The notes below the pieces were generated by a model that saw only the letters and a program-made list of their open reading frames with translations, was not told the DNA's origin and made no database searches. Source: Psychrobacter sp. P11G3 (lineage in GTDB: Bacteria; Pseudomonadota; Gammaproteobacteria; Pseudomonadales; Moraxellaceae). From it: a stretch of DNA of 64,000 nucleotides. Where the stretch lies: the NCBI RefSeq assembly GCF_001435845.1, contig NZ_CM003596.1:1116001-1180000 (forward strand), written 5' to 3'. How positions within the stretch are numbered: position 1 is the stretch's first letter; every line of letters begins with the position of its first letter. Shown piece by piece: positions 7,472 to 15,701 of this stretch. The position numbers and the translations under genes are program-made.

Positions 7472-10267
7472 ATGTCTAGTATCCCATCATCAGTATCATC
7501 TGCTACCAATCATTCTTATGAAGACACATCTATCATCGAAGGCTTAGTGCTCCCGCTAGCTGACCACTGTTTCCACTGCGGTGACCCCGTACCTCAGCCA
7601 CCGTTTTATGCTGAGATATTAGGTCAGTCACGAGAGATGTGTTGTATGGGCTGCCAATTAGCTGCCCAAAGCATTGTAGAGGCTGGTCTTGAACAATATT
7701 ATCTTGACCGTTCAGAGATTAATCGCACGGCAAGTTTGCCAACTCAGCTGACGCGTCTCGAGGTCTACGATCATGACGAGATAAAATCACAGTTCGTTTA
7801 CGCGCAAGATGGCATGTCAGTAGCAGAGCTGTCTGTTAATAACTTACGCTGTGCTGCCTGTACTTGGCTGATTGAGTCGCGTCTCGATGAGTTAGAAGGT
7901 ATTGGTAAATGTCAGGTAAATTTGACCAACCAGCGCATGCGGGTCATTTGGGATGAAAACAAATTACCCATCAGTCGTATTTTAGCGGTCATCAACGAAA
8001 TCGGCTACGAAGCCAAGCCTTATCGGCAAGATACTCATGAAGCCATGCTGGCACGTCATAATAATCAAATGCTATTGCGTCTCGGCATTGCTGCACTAGG
8101 TTCGATGCAAGCGATGATGTATGCCGTTGCGCTTTATTTTGGCGAGTATAGCGACATGTTGATATTTCAGCGTGATTTTTTACGTTGGGTGTCTTTATTT
8201 GTGAGTACGCCTGTATTTTTCTATGCTGGTATTCCTTTTTTTACCTCTGCATGGTCAGCAATTCGTGCGCGCCAAGTCAATATGGATGTGCCCGTCAGTC
8301 TTGCGTTGATTATTACTTTCTTTGCCAGTCTCTACGCTACCATCACTGGGCAAGGGGAGACGTATTATGACTCGGTCAGTATGTTTATTTTCTTTTTGTT
8401 GGCAGGGCGTTATATCGAGCACAATGCACGTCTAAAAGCCGCGACTATGGCTAATGATTTGGTCGTGGTTGAACCAGTACTGGTGCAAAAAGTCGCTGAA
8501 GACAAATCAGCTGCCGAGCATATTTTACAACTGCTGAAAGAAAATGAATATCAACAAAATGAAGCTATCGAAGATGAGGCTCAGAAGGCATCAGACGCGG
8601 CTGAAGTCATGCCTGATTTTATGCAGCGTATGGACGCCAATGTTTATCAGCTCACATCACGTATCGCTCAAGACTGGCAGCAGTCACGCAACCAACAGAA
8701 TGCGCTATCACAAGCAGAAGACGATATAGAGTCAAAGCAAATGGTCACCGCTCATAGCTTACAAGTGGGCGACATCATTTTGGTTGAAGCGGGCTCTGAG
8801 ATTATTAGTGACGGTATCTTGCTAAGTTCTACTGCAACGGTGTCACAAAGTCTACTGACGGGCGAAGGTGATTTAATCATGAAATCTCAAGGCGATTATA
8901 TCGTCGGTGGTGCACAAAACGATAGCCAGCCGTTCGAAATGCTCGTCACCGCCTTGCCAAAAGACAGCCAGATAGGCTTAATTGATCGATTGATGAATCG
9001 TGCCATGAGCGAAAAGCCCAAATTGGCGCAGCAAGCAGATAAGCTGGCACGTTGGTTTGTGGCACGTATTTTGGTTTTATCCGTCTTAGTATTTATCGGC
9101 TGGTATATCGTTGATCCAAGCCAAGCTATTTGGGCAACCGTGGCAGTCTTAGTGGCTACTTGTCCGTGTGCATTGTCATTGGCGACGCCGATTGCCTTGA
9201 CCGTCTCAACCAATCGTCTGGCAAGCTATGGTTTTTTGACGACGCGTGGACATACACTACAAACGCTAGCTGAAATCACGCACGTGGCCTTTGATAAGAC
9301 GGGCACGCTGACTTATGGTAAGCCAAATCTATTAAATATCGAATTAATCACATCAAAAAGCCAGACCGAAACTGACAATTTATCATTAATAGCGCAAAAA
9401 GATACACTACTGGCCATTGCAGCTGCATTAGAAGTAGGGAGTCGCCATCCAATTGCCCACGCGTTACTGACGGCAGCCTATCAGTTACACCTGCCATCGA
9501 CGCAAGCCGTACAGCATTATCCAGCAGGCGGTGTAGAAGCGATGATTGATGGTACTGTATATCGAATCGGTCATAAAGACTTTGCGTTAGACAGAACAGA
9601 TAATAGCGCCAATGATATAGATGTAAACGATGATTTAACCATCGATCTAGTAGCGCAACGAGCCAGCTCAGCAGTAATATTGTCTTATCAAAATACTGAT
9701 AGCAAAAAATGGCAGGCGCTGGCATGTTTTTATTTCAATGACAAGGTACGTGATAGTGCGCAGTCGATGCTCGATACACTCAAAGGACTAGGTATCGAGA
9801 CTGTTATGTTGACAGGTGACCCAAGCCCGCAAGCGCTAGTCATGGCTGAGAGTTTAGGTATGCAAGCTGCATACAACGGACTATCACCCACTGACAAAGT
9901 CAATCATATTCAGCAGTTGCAAGCTAACGGTGCGGTCGTACTGATGGTGGGTGATGGAATCAATGATGCACCAGTGTTAGCAGCGGCAGATGTGTCGACC
10001 TCGATTGCAGGTGCGGCAGACTTAGCACAAGTATCCAGTGACAGTATTATCTTAAATGGACAAATCGAAGCCATCACCGCCGCAAAACGCATCTCTGATA
10101 AAACGGAACGTATCATTAAGCAAAATTTCCGCTGGGCGCTTGCTTACAACAGTATTGTTCTGATACCAGCGGCTTTAGGTTATGTACCACCTTGGCTTGC
10201 TGCGATTGGTATGTCGCTCAGTTCGCTATTTGTCGTATTAAATGCATTGCGCTTAAAACGTGCTTAG
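7472..10267 (+). CDS. ccoI: CcoI/FixI-type copper-exporting P1B ATPase
   Basis: This inner-membrane P1B-type ATPase belongs to the group that delivers copper for cbb3-type cytochrome oxidase assembly. The N-terminus has the group-specific cysteine cluster (CFHCGD at 33-38, then CCMGC), then an HMA domain with the copper site CAAC (127-130). The ion-pathway motif CPC is at 564-566, the phosphorylated Asp is at 608 (DKTGT), and HP (RHPIAHAL) and GDGINDAP follow. At 931 residues it is longer than usual because about 80 hydrophilic residues (about 342-423) sit between a membrane helix and the actuator domain, and that domain has SQSLLTGE instead of the common DES form. No ccoNOPQ, ccoG or ccoS genes are in this window. 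The ribosome-binding site is AGGAAG upstream of the ATG. Confidence 0.92.
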   Translation: MSSIPSSVSSATNHSYEDTSIIEGLVLPLADHCFHCGDPVPQPPFYAEILGQSREMCCMGCQLAAQSIVEAGLEQYYLDRSEINRTASLPTQLTRLEVYDHDEIKSQFVYAQDGMSVAELSVNNLRCAACTWLIESRLDELEGIGKCQVNLTNQRMRVIWDENKLPISRILAVINEIGYEAKPYRQDTHEAMLARHNNQMLLRLGIAALGSMQAMMYAVALYFGEYSDMLIFQRDFLRWVSLFVSTPVFFYAGIPFFTSAWSAIRARQVNMDVPVSLALIITFFASLYATITGQGETYYDSVSMFIFFLLAGRYIEHNARLKAATMANDLVVVEPVLVQKVAEDKSAAEHILQLLKENEYQQNEAIEDEAQKASDAAEVMPDFMQRMDANVYQLTSRIAQDWQQSRNQQNALSQAEDDIESKQMVTAHSLQVGDIILVEAGSEIISDGILLSSTATVSQSLLTGEGDLIMKSQGDYIVGGAQNDSQPFEMLVTALPKDSQIGLIDRLMNRAMSEKPKLAQQADKLARWFVARILVLSVLVFIGWYIVDPSQAIWATVAVLVATCPCALSLATPIALTVSTNRLASYGFLTTRGHTLQTLAEITHVAFDKTGTLTYGKPNLLNIELITSKSQTETDNLSLIAQKDTLLAIAAALEVGSRHPIAHALLTAAYQLHLPSTQAVQHYPAGGVEAMIDGTVYRIGHKDFALDRTDNSANDIDVNDDLTIDLVAQRASSAVILSYQNTDSKKWQALACFYFNDKVRDSAQSMLDTLKGLGIETVMLTGDPSPQALVMAESLGMQAAYNGLSPTDKVNHIQQLQANGAVVLMVGDGINDAPVLAAADVSTSIAGAADLAQVSSDSIILNGQIEAITAAKRISDKTERIIKQNFRWALAYNSIVLIPAALGYVPPWLAAIGMSLSSLFVVLNALRLKRA

Positions 10268-10315
10268 TCTCTTTAAAAAGCATTTAATATAAACAAGCCT
10301 GTGAAATTTGCTCAC

Positions 10316-10353
10316 AAAAAAACCGCCTTCCATTTGATGGAAGGCGGTTTTTT
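10316..10353. terminator. Bidirectional Rho-independent terminator
   Basis: A perfect hairpin (ACCGCCTTCCAT, loop TTG, ATGGAAGGCGGT) is flanked by A-run and T-run. It lies between the convergent ccoI and BI-1 genes and can serve both strands. Confidence 0.95.
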
Positions 10354-10386
10354 CTATACAGAGATACTGTTAGATAGCTATTAAAA

Positions 10387-11109
10387 TTAGTCTTGCAGAT
10401 AGCTTAGCAGACGCATAAATTCGATATACATCCACACTAGGGTCGCAAGAATACCAATACTGAACAACCACTCGTAATCTTCAGAAACACCCATCGCAAC
10501 ACCGCGATCAATATTATCGAAATCTAATAGCAAGGTGAAAGACGCGATAACGATGACAAATAAGCTAAAGCCAATAGCGATAGCGCCACCTTCAAATAGG
10601 AACGGTAGTGATGAGCCAAACGCTAGAGAAAGTACCCACTGTGCTACATAGACAAGCATGATGGCAATAACCGCCGAGGTCACGATAGAGCGGAACTTTT
10701 CAGTAACCTTAACTAAACCTGAACGATATAACCCAAGCATAACCGCAGCTGTGACGAAAGTTGCGCACATTGCAGTGACTGGTACTGTTGGATACATTCT
10801 CATGAAAAATAATGAGATACCGCCCAAAAAGATACCTTCTAACAAGGCGTAAGGCACTGCCAAAGTCTTGGCTTTTTGCGGCTTGAAGGTAATAAAAAGA
10901 GCCAGAACAAACGCAGCAATCATGCTACCAAAGGCTGCCATCGTAATAAAACCTTGCGATAAACCTGCCATAAGCGCATAAAAGAAAAAGCCCACTCCAG
11001 TAATAGCTGATAAACCAAGTAACAAGCTGGTCTTTTGAATTACGCCCTTGACCGTCATTGGGTTACCGCCGATCGCAAGTTCTGCGCGACTGACAATAGG
11101 ATTGGCCAT
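10387..11109 (-). CDS. Bax inhibitor-1/YccA family membrane protein
   Basis: The 240-residue protein is almost entirely membrane-embedded, with about seven hydrophobic helices separated by short loops, as in the BI-1 family (YccA, YbhL and related bacterial members). The sequence starts MANPIVSRAELAIGG, and the C-terminal part has the family-typical acidic segment LLDFDNIDRGVAMGVSEDYE between the last helices. Bacterial members have been linked to calcium leak and to FtsH protease control, but none of that can be read here. It appears monocistronic and ends at the strong hairpin shared with ccoI. The family is certain; the specific role is not. Confidence 0.93.
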   Translation of the reverse strand: MANPIVSRAELAIGGNPMTVKGVIQKTSLLLGLSAITGVGFFFYALMAGLSQGFITMAAFGSMIAAFVLALFITFKPQKAKTLAVPYALLEGIFLGGISLFFMRMYPTVPVTAMCATFVTAAVMLGLYRSGLVKVTEKFRSIVTSAVIAIMLVYVAQWVLSLAFGSSLPFLFEGGAIAIGFSLFVIVIASFTLLLDFDNIDRGVAMGVSEDYEWLFSIGILATLVWMYIEFMRLLSYLQD

Positions 11110-11428
11110 ACATAAGTCCTTAATAATAAAATATAAAAATAGTGATGTTAGTTACTTTAGCAAAACCGCCATTATTGTCAACTGTGTTTGCGTGACAACT
11201 GCTGCGGTGCAACCTCAGGCTGCTCATTGGCTAGCGCATCGGGCTACAGTATCGCTCAATACGCTAATTGAAAAACTGAACAGAGAGATCTGACTAAGTA
11301 AAACATTCGATAGCTTTTATATGGGGTCAGTTACGACAGTTAACAACGATAATTCATAAACATGCTAGTCTAAGCGCGCATTTATCGCTATCATTACCTT
11401 GTACTTCACCGTTATACCGAGTCGTTTT

Positions 11429-12433
11429 ATGGAAAACTCAGCGCAGTCAGCAAGATTGCCACACTTACATGAATCAGAGCTATTCCACGCTATTAAAAAC
11501 CCCGCTTTTAGGCGTATTGGTCTAATGGGCCGTGCTGGTAAACGTAGTGTCACTCAAAGCTTGGTACAGATTGCCCAAACCGTCAATGATATGAATTTGA
11601 CGTTAATAATGGACGTACAAACGGCCAATTTGCCAACGCTTGACCTCACAGATATAGAAAGAGTCAAAATCGTCAAACGAGGTTTGATTGGTGAGATTTG
11701 TGACTTGGTTATTGTGGTTGGCGGTGATGGTTCGATACTACATGCCGCTGAGGCGCTAGCACGCTACCGTGTACCTGTATTAGGGGTTAACCGTGGTCGT
11801 TTAGGGTTCTTAGCAGATGTAAAACCTGATGAAGCTGCCTTTAAGTTACGCCAAGTATTGATGGGAGACTATCAACTGGACCATCGGTTCTTATTGACGA
11901 TGGAGATACGAGAAGGGCGAAAAATTATCCATGAAGATATGGCGCTGAACGACATCGTACTGCACGCCGGTAAATCCGTACATATGATTGATTTTCAGAT
12001 GAAAATTGATGGACATGACGTTTATAGACAGCATAGTGATGGCTTAATAGCGGCAACACCGACTGGCTCTACCGCTTACGCCTTATCAGGTGGCGGTCCA
12101 ATCATTCATCCGAGTATGGACGCTATTTGTCTGGTGCCAATGCATCCCCATACGTTATCTAGCAGACCGATTGTGGTCAGCGGTAATAGTGAGGTCTGTA
12201 TTCGTATCCACGAAGACAATCGTACTCAACCGATGGTGAGTGCAGATGGTAAGCCAAGCGTGCCACTTGAGCAAGAGCAGCGCCTACATATTCGTAAGCA
12301 TCCTGATAAGCTTACCTTGTTGCACCCACCTGGGTTTGACTTTTATGAGGCCTGCCGTACAAAGCTGCACTGGAACGTACATGCCGAAGAATTCAGTCTT
12401 GATGTCGATGATGATATTATAGACGATGAATAA
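11429..12433 (+). CDS. nadK: NAD kinase
   Basis: NAD kinase phosphorylates NAD+ to NADP+ in the cytoplasm. Motifs present are GGDGS (residues 98-102, nucleotide phosphate binding and catalytic Asp), GVNRGRLGFLAD, the TGSTAYALSGGGPI motif and HPHTLSSRPI. The frame is open further upstream to a TTG at 11399, but that codon has no ribosome-binding site. I chose the first ATG, giving 334 residues, although its own ribosome-binding site is weak. The first 30 residues before FRRIGLMGR are not part of the usual fold, and the C-terminus adds an acidic tail (LDVDDDIIDDE). The YeaC-like gene follows after 55 bases and probably shares the transcript. Confidence 0.95.
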   Translation: MENSAQSARLPHLHESELFHAIKNPAFRRIGLMGRAGKRSVTQSLVQIAQTVNDMNLTLIMDVQTANLPTLDLTDIERVKIVKRGLIGEICDLVIVVGGDGSILHAAEALARYRVPVLGVNRGRLGFLADVKPDEAAFKLRQVLMGDYQLDHRFLLTMEIREGRKIIHEDMALNDIVLHAGKSVHMIDFQMKIDGHDVYRQHSDGLIAATPTGSTAYALSGGGPIIHPSMDAICLVPMHPHTLSSRPIVVSGNSEVCIRIHEDNRTQPMVSADGKPSVPLEQEQRLHIRKHPDKLTLLHPPGFDFYEACRTKLHWNVHAEEFSLDVDDDIIDDE

Positions 12434-12488
12434 GCGTATCTATTAGACCAAAATATGATACAAAAAATGGTAGTGGAGAGTAGGCAAG

Positions 12489-12800
12489 ATGGATAAACAA
12501 ACAATACTAGCAAGTCTAACGCCCGAAGTGGTTGATAAGTTTCGTATGGCGATTGAGCTAGGTAAATGGCCTGATGGTCGTAAGATTACCGCTGAGCAGC
12601 GTGAGACTTGTATGCAAGCTGTAATGGTATGGGAACATGAGCATCTGCCGCCAGCCGAGCGTACAGGTTATATTCATAAACCCGTAAAAGACGATGGCTC
12701 TGTCGTTGGTGCTGAATGTGATGTCGAGCATGAGCATCACTACCCTAATATGCCGAATCCTAAAGGCGCGGTACAGCCTGTTAAGTTCCGTGATAAATAG
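12489..12800 (+). CDS. YeaC-like DUF1315 family protein
   Basis: The 103-residue cytoplasmic protein matches the DUF1315 (YeaC) family. It has LTPEVVDKFRMAIELGKWPDG in the first 30 residues and then RETCMQAVMVWEHEHLPPAERTGYI, the most conserved stretch. The last 30 residues are His/Glu-rich (DVEHEHHYP) and could bind metal, but that is speculation. No function is established for the family. It lies 55 bases after nadK and ends at a strong bidirectional terminator, so the two form a likely two-gene operon. Confidence 0.9.
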   Translation: MDKQTILASLTPEVVDKFRMAIELGKWPDGRKITAEQRETCMQAVMVWEHEHLPPAERTGYIHKPVKDDGSVVGAECDVEHEHHYPNMPNPKGAVQPVKFRDK

Positions 12801-12844
12801 GTTTATAAGAAGTCTATAATAGTTATTATAAAAAAAATTATCAT

Positions 12845-12876
12845 AAAAAAGCCACGCTATATAGCGTGGCTTTTTT
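12845..12876. terminator. Bidirectional Rho-independent terminator
   Basis: A perfect inverted repeat (GCCACGCTAT/ATAGCGTGGC) with A-run before and T-run after. It separates the nadK operon from the convergent HopJ-family gene. Confidence 0.95.
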
Positions 12877-12908
12877 TACTTTACCAATAATTAAATCATT
12901 ATAAATGA

Positions 12909-13283
12909 TTAAATAGCAGTCGTATCGACACTAGGACGGACCGTTAGCGGGTTCTTTTGCATCAAAAATCCTTGCCAGCCCCAATGTAAAAAATTGCGGA
13001 TATTGGCATGATCGGTACCGTTAGGCGTTGCTTGTACCTTGGCATAATGTTCGCCAAATAGTTTAAGCGTGTCCAATTGGTTCAGGCCATGGTGTTTAGC
13101 AAAACCAAAAATCTTTGCGCTACCTTCGTTCTCACCGGCTGCATTATGTACCATTCCATTTACGAAAGGAGCAGGCGCATAGCGATAAAAATCATCGATA
13201 AAGCTGATGACATCATTGAATCCAATGGCTTTTTTGTTCAAACCATTAAGTAATGCCGATACATCTGATTGGCGGATACTCAT
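12909..13283 (-). CDS. HopJ family (type III effector-like) protein of unknown function
   Basis: The 124-residue protein belongs to the HopJ family (PF08888). Conserved blocks are VISFIDDFYRYAPAPFVNG near residue 25-43, AGENEGSAKIFGFAKHH, and HANIRNFLHWGWQGF. The name comes from Pseudomonas syringae annotation. Members are widespread in free-living marine and soil bacteria, and nothing here suggests secretion: there is no signal peptide and no type III system in the window. It lies on the minus strand directly before csrA in chromosome order and has its own start at 13283. Function unknown. Confidence 0.88.
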   Translation of the reverse strand: MSIRQSDVSALLNGLNKKAIGFNDVISFIDDFYRYAPAPFVNGMVHNAAGENEGSAKIFGFAKHHGLNQLDTLKLFGEHYAKVQATPNGTDHANIRNFLHWGWQGFLMQKNPLTVRPSVDTTAI

Positions 13284-13384
13284 AAATAAATGACCTCAGA
13301 GCAGATTAAAAAAACAATATAATATTTATGTGTGCTCAATGATGATAGTAGCCGTTGAGCGTTCAGCATTATAATTTAGCTAGC

Positions 13385-13630
13385 TTAGCGATTAAAGTAG
13401 TCTTCGTCATCAAACGAAGGCGAAAAGTTGCCTTGCTCAAGATGCTGCATTTGCGACTGTACAGAACGCTCATGCTGAATACGTTGATAAATCTCTTCGC
13501 GGTGTACTGCAATATCTTTAGGTGCGTTTACACCGATACGTACTTGATTGCCTTTGACGCCTAGAACCGTCACACTTACTTCGTCGCCAATCATTAGCGT
13601 TTCGCCCACGCGGCGTGTCAAAATTAACAT
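13385..13630 (-). CDS. csrA: Carbon storage regulator CsrA/RsmA
   Basis: CsrA is a small dimeric RNA-binding protein that controls translation and stability of mRNAs by binding GGA motifs. The first 55 residues match the family almost exactly: [20 protein letters not shown], the hydrophobic core [24 protein letters not shown] with the RNA-contacting Arg, then QRIQ. The product is 81 residues compared with 61 in E. coli. The extra C-terminal tail is Gln/Ser/Asp-rich ([19 protein letters not shown]), as in other Moraxellaceae. An AAGGAG ribosome-binding site precedes the ATG. The alaS-lysC-csrA order is the same as in Pseudomonas. Confidence 0.98.
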   Translation of the reverse strand: MLILTRRVGETLMIGDEVSVTVLGVKGNQVRIGVNAPKDIAVHREEIYQRIQHERSVQSQMQHLEQGNFSPSFDDEDYFNR

Positions 13631-14052
13631 GCGTCACACTCCTTATGTCGCATCAACAAATTATTACTCATCAGATTACTTCTCAATTGCAGAACATCAC
13701 CGCAGCACCAAACATGCAATATAACCATTATCACGATGCTCGATATCGTGCCAATAGCGGTAATGATAGGTAGACTCATTTAGCCCAAATGAAAGCCCCA
13801 TTATAGGCGGCATAACAGATACTGTCACGGTTTTTCACAAAACTATTAGGTAAATGCTCATTTCAACTATGCTAAAAAATAAAAATAGGACCTAAAAAGA
13901 TCCTATTTTATTTAAGTACTGTTTTTATTTAGATACTATTAATTCAAACGCTATTAATTCAAACGCTATTTATTTACATATTATATAAATCATTAATAGC
14001 GGTTAATAGATAACCATCAATGCTAATGCTATATTTTAACAGTTTTTATGTC
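13631..14052. other. Intergenic region between lysC and csrA
   Basis: This 422-base gap carries the csrA promoter region near 13640-13860 and, closer to lysC, a hairpin terminator (13878-13911) and a 15-base tandem duplication (CTATTAATTCAAACG at 13936-13950 and 13951-13965). I see no tRNA or small open frame in it. Confidence 0.5.
13878..13911 (-). terminator. Rho-independent terminator downstream of lysC
   Basis: Read on the minus strand, AAAATAGGA pairs with TCCTATTTT around a short loop, followed by a T-rich tract. It lies about 140 bases past the lysC stop. Confidence 0.7.
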
Positions 14053-14562
14053 TTATAGCCCAGCGATTTTGCTTTCACCGTCTTCACGATCTAGACCAAA
14101 TGCCGTGTGCAATGACTTAACGGCTTTTTCTAGGTGTTGATCTTGAATCAAAACCGACACTTTGATTTCGCTGGTTGAAATCATTTGGATATTGATGTTG
14201 TTTTCAGCTAGCGTTTGGAACATAAGGCTAGCGACACCTGCGTGTGAGCGCATGCCAACACCAACCAATGACACTTTAACAACTTCACTATTGCCTAATA
14301 TTTCTTTAGCACCAATTTCATCTTTTACTTCTTCGTTAAGCACTTTTAGTGTCTTATCTAAATCAGTGCGGTTAACCGTGAAAGTAAAATCAGTAGTACC
14401 GTTATCCGAAAGATTTTGTACAATCATATCGATTTCGATATTGGCACGACCAATTGGGCTTAAGATAGCAGAGGCGATACCAGGATGGTCAGGCACGCCG
14501 CGTACCAAGATTTTTGCTTCGTCTCTGTTGAACGCGATACCTGAGATGATTGCCTGTTCCAT
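14053..14562 (-). CDS. Predicted aspartokinase beta subunit from internal start in lysC
   Basis: Within lysC, codon 260 is ATG preceded by GAAGGAG with a five-base spacer, a better ribosome-binding site than most genes in this window. Translation from it would give 169 residues (MEQAIISGIAF to the shared stop) made of the two ACT domains only. Bacillus subtilis and Corynebacterium glutamicum aspartokinases are known to be alpha2/beta2 enzymes made in just this way from in-frame overlapping genes. The site is seen in the sequence. That it is used here is inference. Confidence 0.55.
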   Translation of the reverse strand: MEQAIISGIAFNRDEAKILVRGVPDHPGIASAILSPIGRANIEIDMIVQNLSDNGTTDFTFTVNRTDLDKTLKVLNEEVKDEIGAKEILGNSEVVKVSLVGVGMRSHAGVASLMFQTLAENNINIQMISTSEIKVSVLIQDQHLEKAVKSLHTAFGLDREDGESKIAGL

Positions 14563-15339
14563 ATTGTCTCCTTCGTCTATCGTAATTAGGGTACCCACGT
14601 TGTCTTGAAATTCTTGGTCAAAGCTACCGTCTGTGTTTTCATCAAAGCTAGACAGTACGCGTAGTGGTACACCGTACTTGCCAGCGAATTCTACTGAGCG
14701 AATCTGTAGAATCTTAGAGCCAAGACTGGCCATTTCAAGCATTTCTTCAAACGTAATTTTTTCAAGTTTTTTGGCTTTTGAGGTTACACGAGGGTCAGTG
14801 GTATAAACGCCATCGACATCGGTATAAATTTGACACTCGTCAGCGCCTAAGGCTGCAGCAATCGCCACACCTGTGGTATCAGAACCGCCGCGTCCTAATG
14901 TGGTCGCGTTGCCTTCTTCGTCGATACCTTGGAAACCTGCCACAATAACGATATTGCCAGCATCTAATTGCTCGCGTATGTTTTTGTCATCGATGCTTTC
15001 GATACGGGCTTTGTTATGGGCATTGTCGGTTTTAATTGCGACTTGGCGACCAGTCATTGAACGGGCACCAATACCAAGCTCTTTAATGGCCATAGCGAGG
15101 AGTGAGATAGAAACCTGCTCACCTGTTGAGACCATTTGATCGTATTCGCGAGGATCAGGCTGCGTGCTAATTTGGCGAGCTAGATCAATCAAACGGTTGG
15201 TTTCGCCGCTCATGGCTGAGACCACGACGACCACTTGGTGACCATTGTCATGCCAGCGTTTGACTCGTTTGGCGACGTTTTTGATGCGGTCGATACTACC
15301 CATCGAGGTGCCGCCGTATTTCTGTACTATTAACGCCAT
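14053..15339 (-). CDS. lysC: Aspartate kinase
   Basis: Aspartokinase phosphorylates aspartate, the first step to lysine, threonine and methionine. The 428-residue product starts MALIVQKYGGTSMG with the kinase signature, and has GRGGSDTTGVAIAAAL and TDVDGVYTTDPRV in the catalytic domain (about 1-240). Two ACT domains follow (from about 265) and are the usual site of lysine/threonine feedback. An in-frame ATG at codon 260 has a near-perfect ribosome-binding site (GAAGGAG), so a second product equal to the ACT part is likely (separate entry). The length and the lysC-csrA order match Pseudomonas. No lysine riboswitch was recognised upstream. Confidence 0.97.
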   Translation of the reverse strand: MALIVQKYGGTSMGSIDRIKNVAKRVKRWHDNGHQVVVVVSAMSGETNRLIDLARQISTQPDPREYDQMVSTGEQVSISLLAMAIKELGIGARSMTGRQVAIKTDNAHNKARIESIDDKNIREQLDAGNIVIVAGFQGIDEEGNATTLGRGGSDTTGVAIAAALGADECQIYTDVDGVYTTDPRVTSKAKKLEKITFEEMLEMASLGSKILQIRSVEFAGKYGVPLRVLSSFDENTDGSFDQEFQDNVGTLITIDEGDNMEQAIISGIAFNRDEAKILVRGVPDHPGIASAILSPIGRANIEIDMIVQNLSDNGTTDFTFTVNRTDLDKTLKVLNEEVKDEIGAKEILGNSEVVKVSLVGVGMRSHAGVASLMFQTLAENNINIQMISTSEIKVSVLIQDQHLEKAVKSLHTAFGLDREDGESKIAGL

Positions 15340-15701
15340 AAAAATCTACCTATTTATTCAATAATGACTTTTTATTGTCATTGATGAGAGTCAATGTGAT
15401 GCTCGTCAATGCTTGTATAGATAAAGCCAGATGATAAGAGTTATGCCTTTAGGTCTTTCATTCTTCTAATGGTATGTATCAACCTTATGGAATGAACAAT
15501 ATGCCCAAACGTTGACCTTTATACCATATCTACCGCATAACTTTAAGCCTCAGGAGCGCTTAGATGTATGGCGATTGGTTATAGTAGTTATAACCAATCA
15601 CGTATTCTATGCGTAGTAGAGCAAAGCTATGTGATAAATATAAGGTACATTGTGACGCGCTATACCAGTATATTCGCGAGTTTAATATTCGCTAGCTTAG
15701 C
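15340..15701. other. Intergenic region between alaS and lysC
   Basis: This 362-base gap has a perfect 11-base inverted repeat (GATTGGTTATA/TATAACCAATC, 15573-15599, 5-base loop) with no T-run, and a short pentanucleotide repeat (AGCTT) next to the alaS stop. The rest should hold the lysC promoter, but no clear -10/-35 pair was found. Confidence 0.5.
15573..15599. other. Perfect 11-bp inverted repeat between alaS and lysC
   Basis: GATTGGTTATA pairs exactly with TATAACCAATC across a five-base loop. Neither strand has a T-run after it, so it is not a typical terminator. It could be an operator or an mRNA hairpin at the alaS 3' end. Confidence 0.6.

Noticed and set aside
12909..13283. HopJ-family protein as a type III secretion effector
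   Set aside because: The family name is historical. There is no secretion signal or secretion system in the window, and members are common in non-pathogens.
15340..15701. Lysine riboswitch upstream of lysC
   Set aside because: I could not find the conserved lysine riboswitch core or a terminator/antiterminator pair in the leader.
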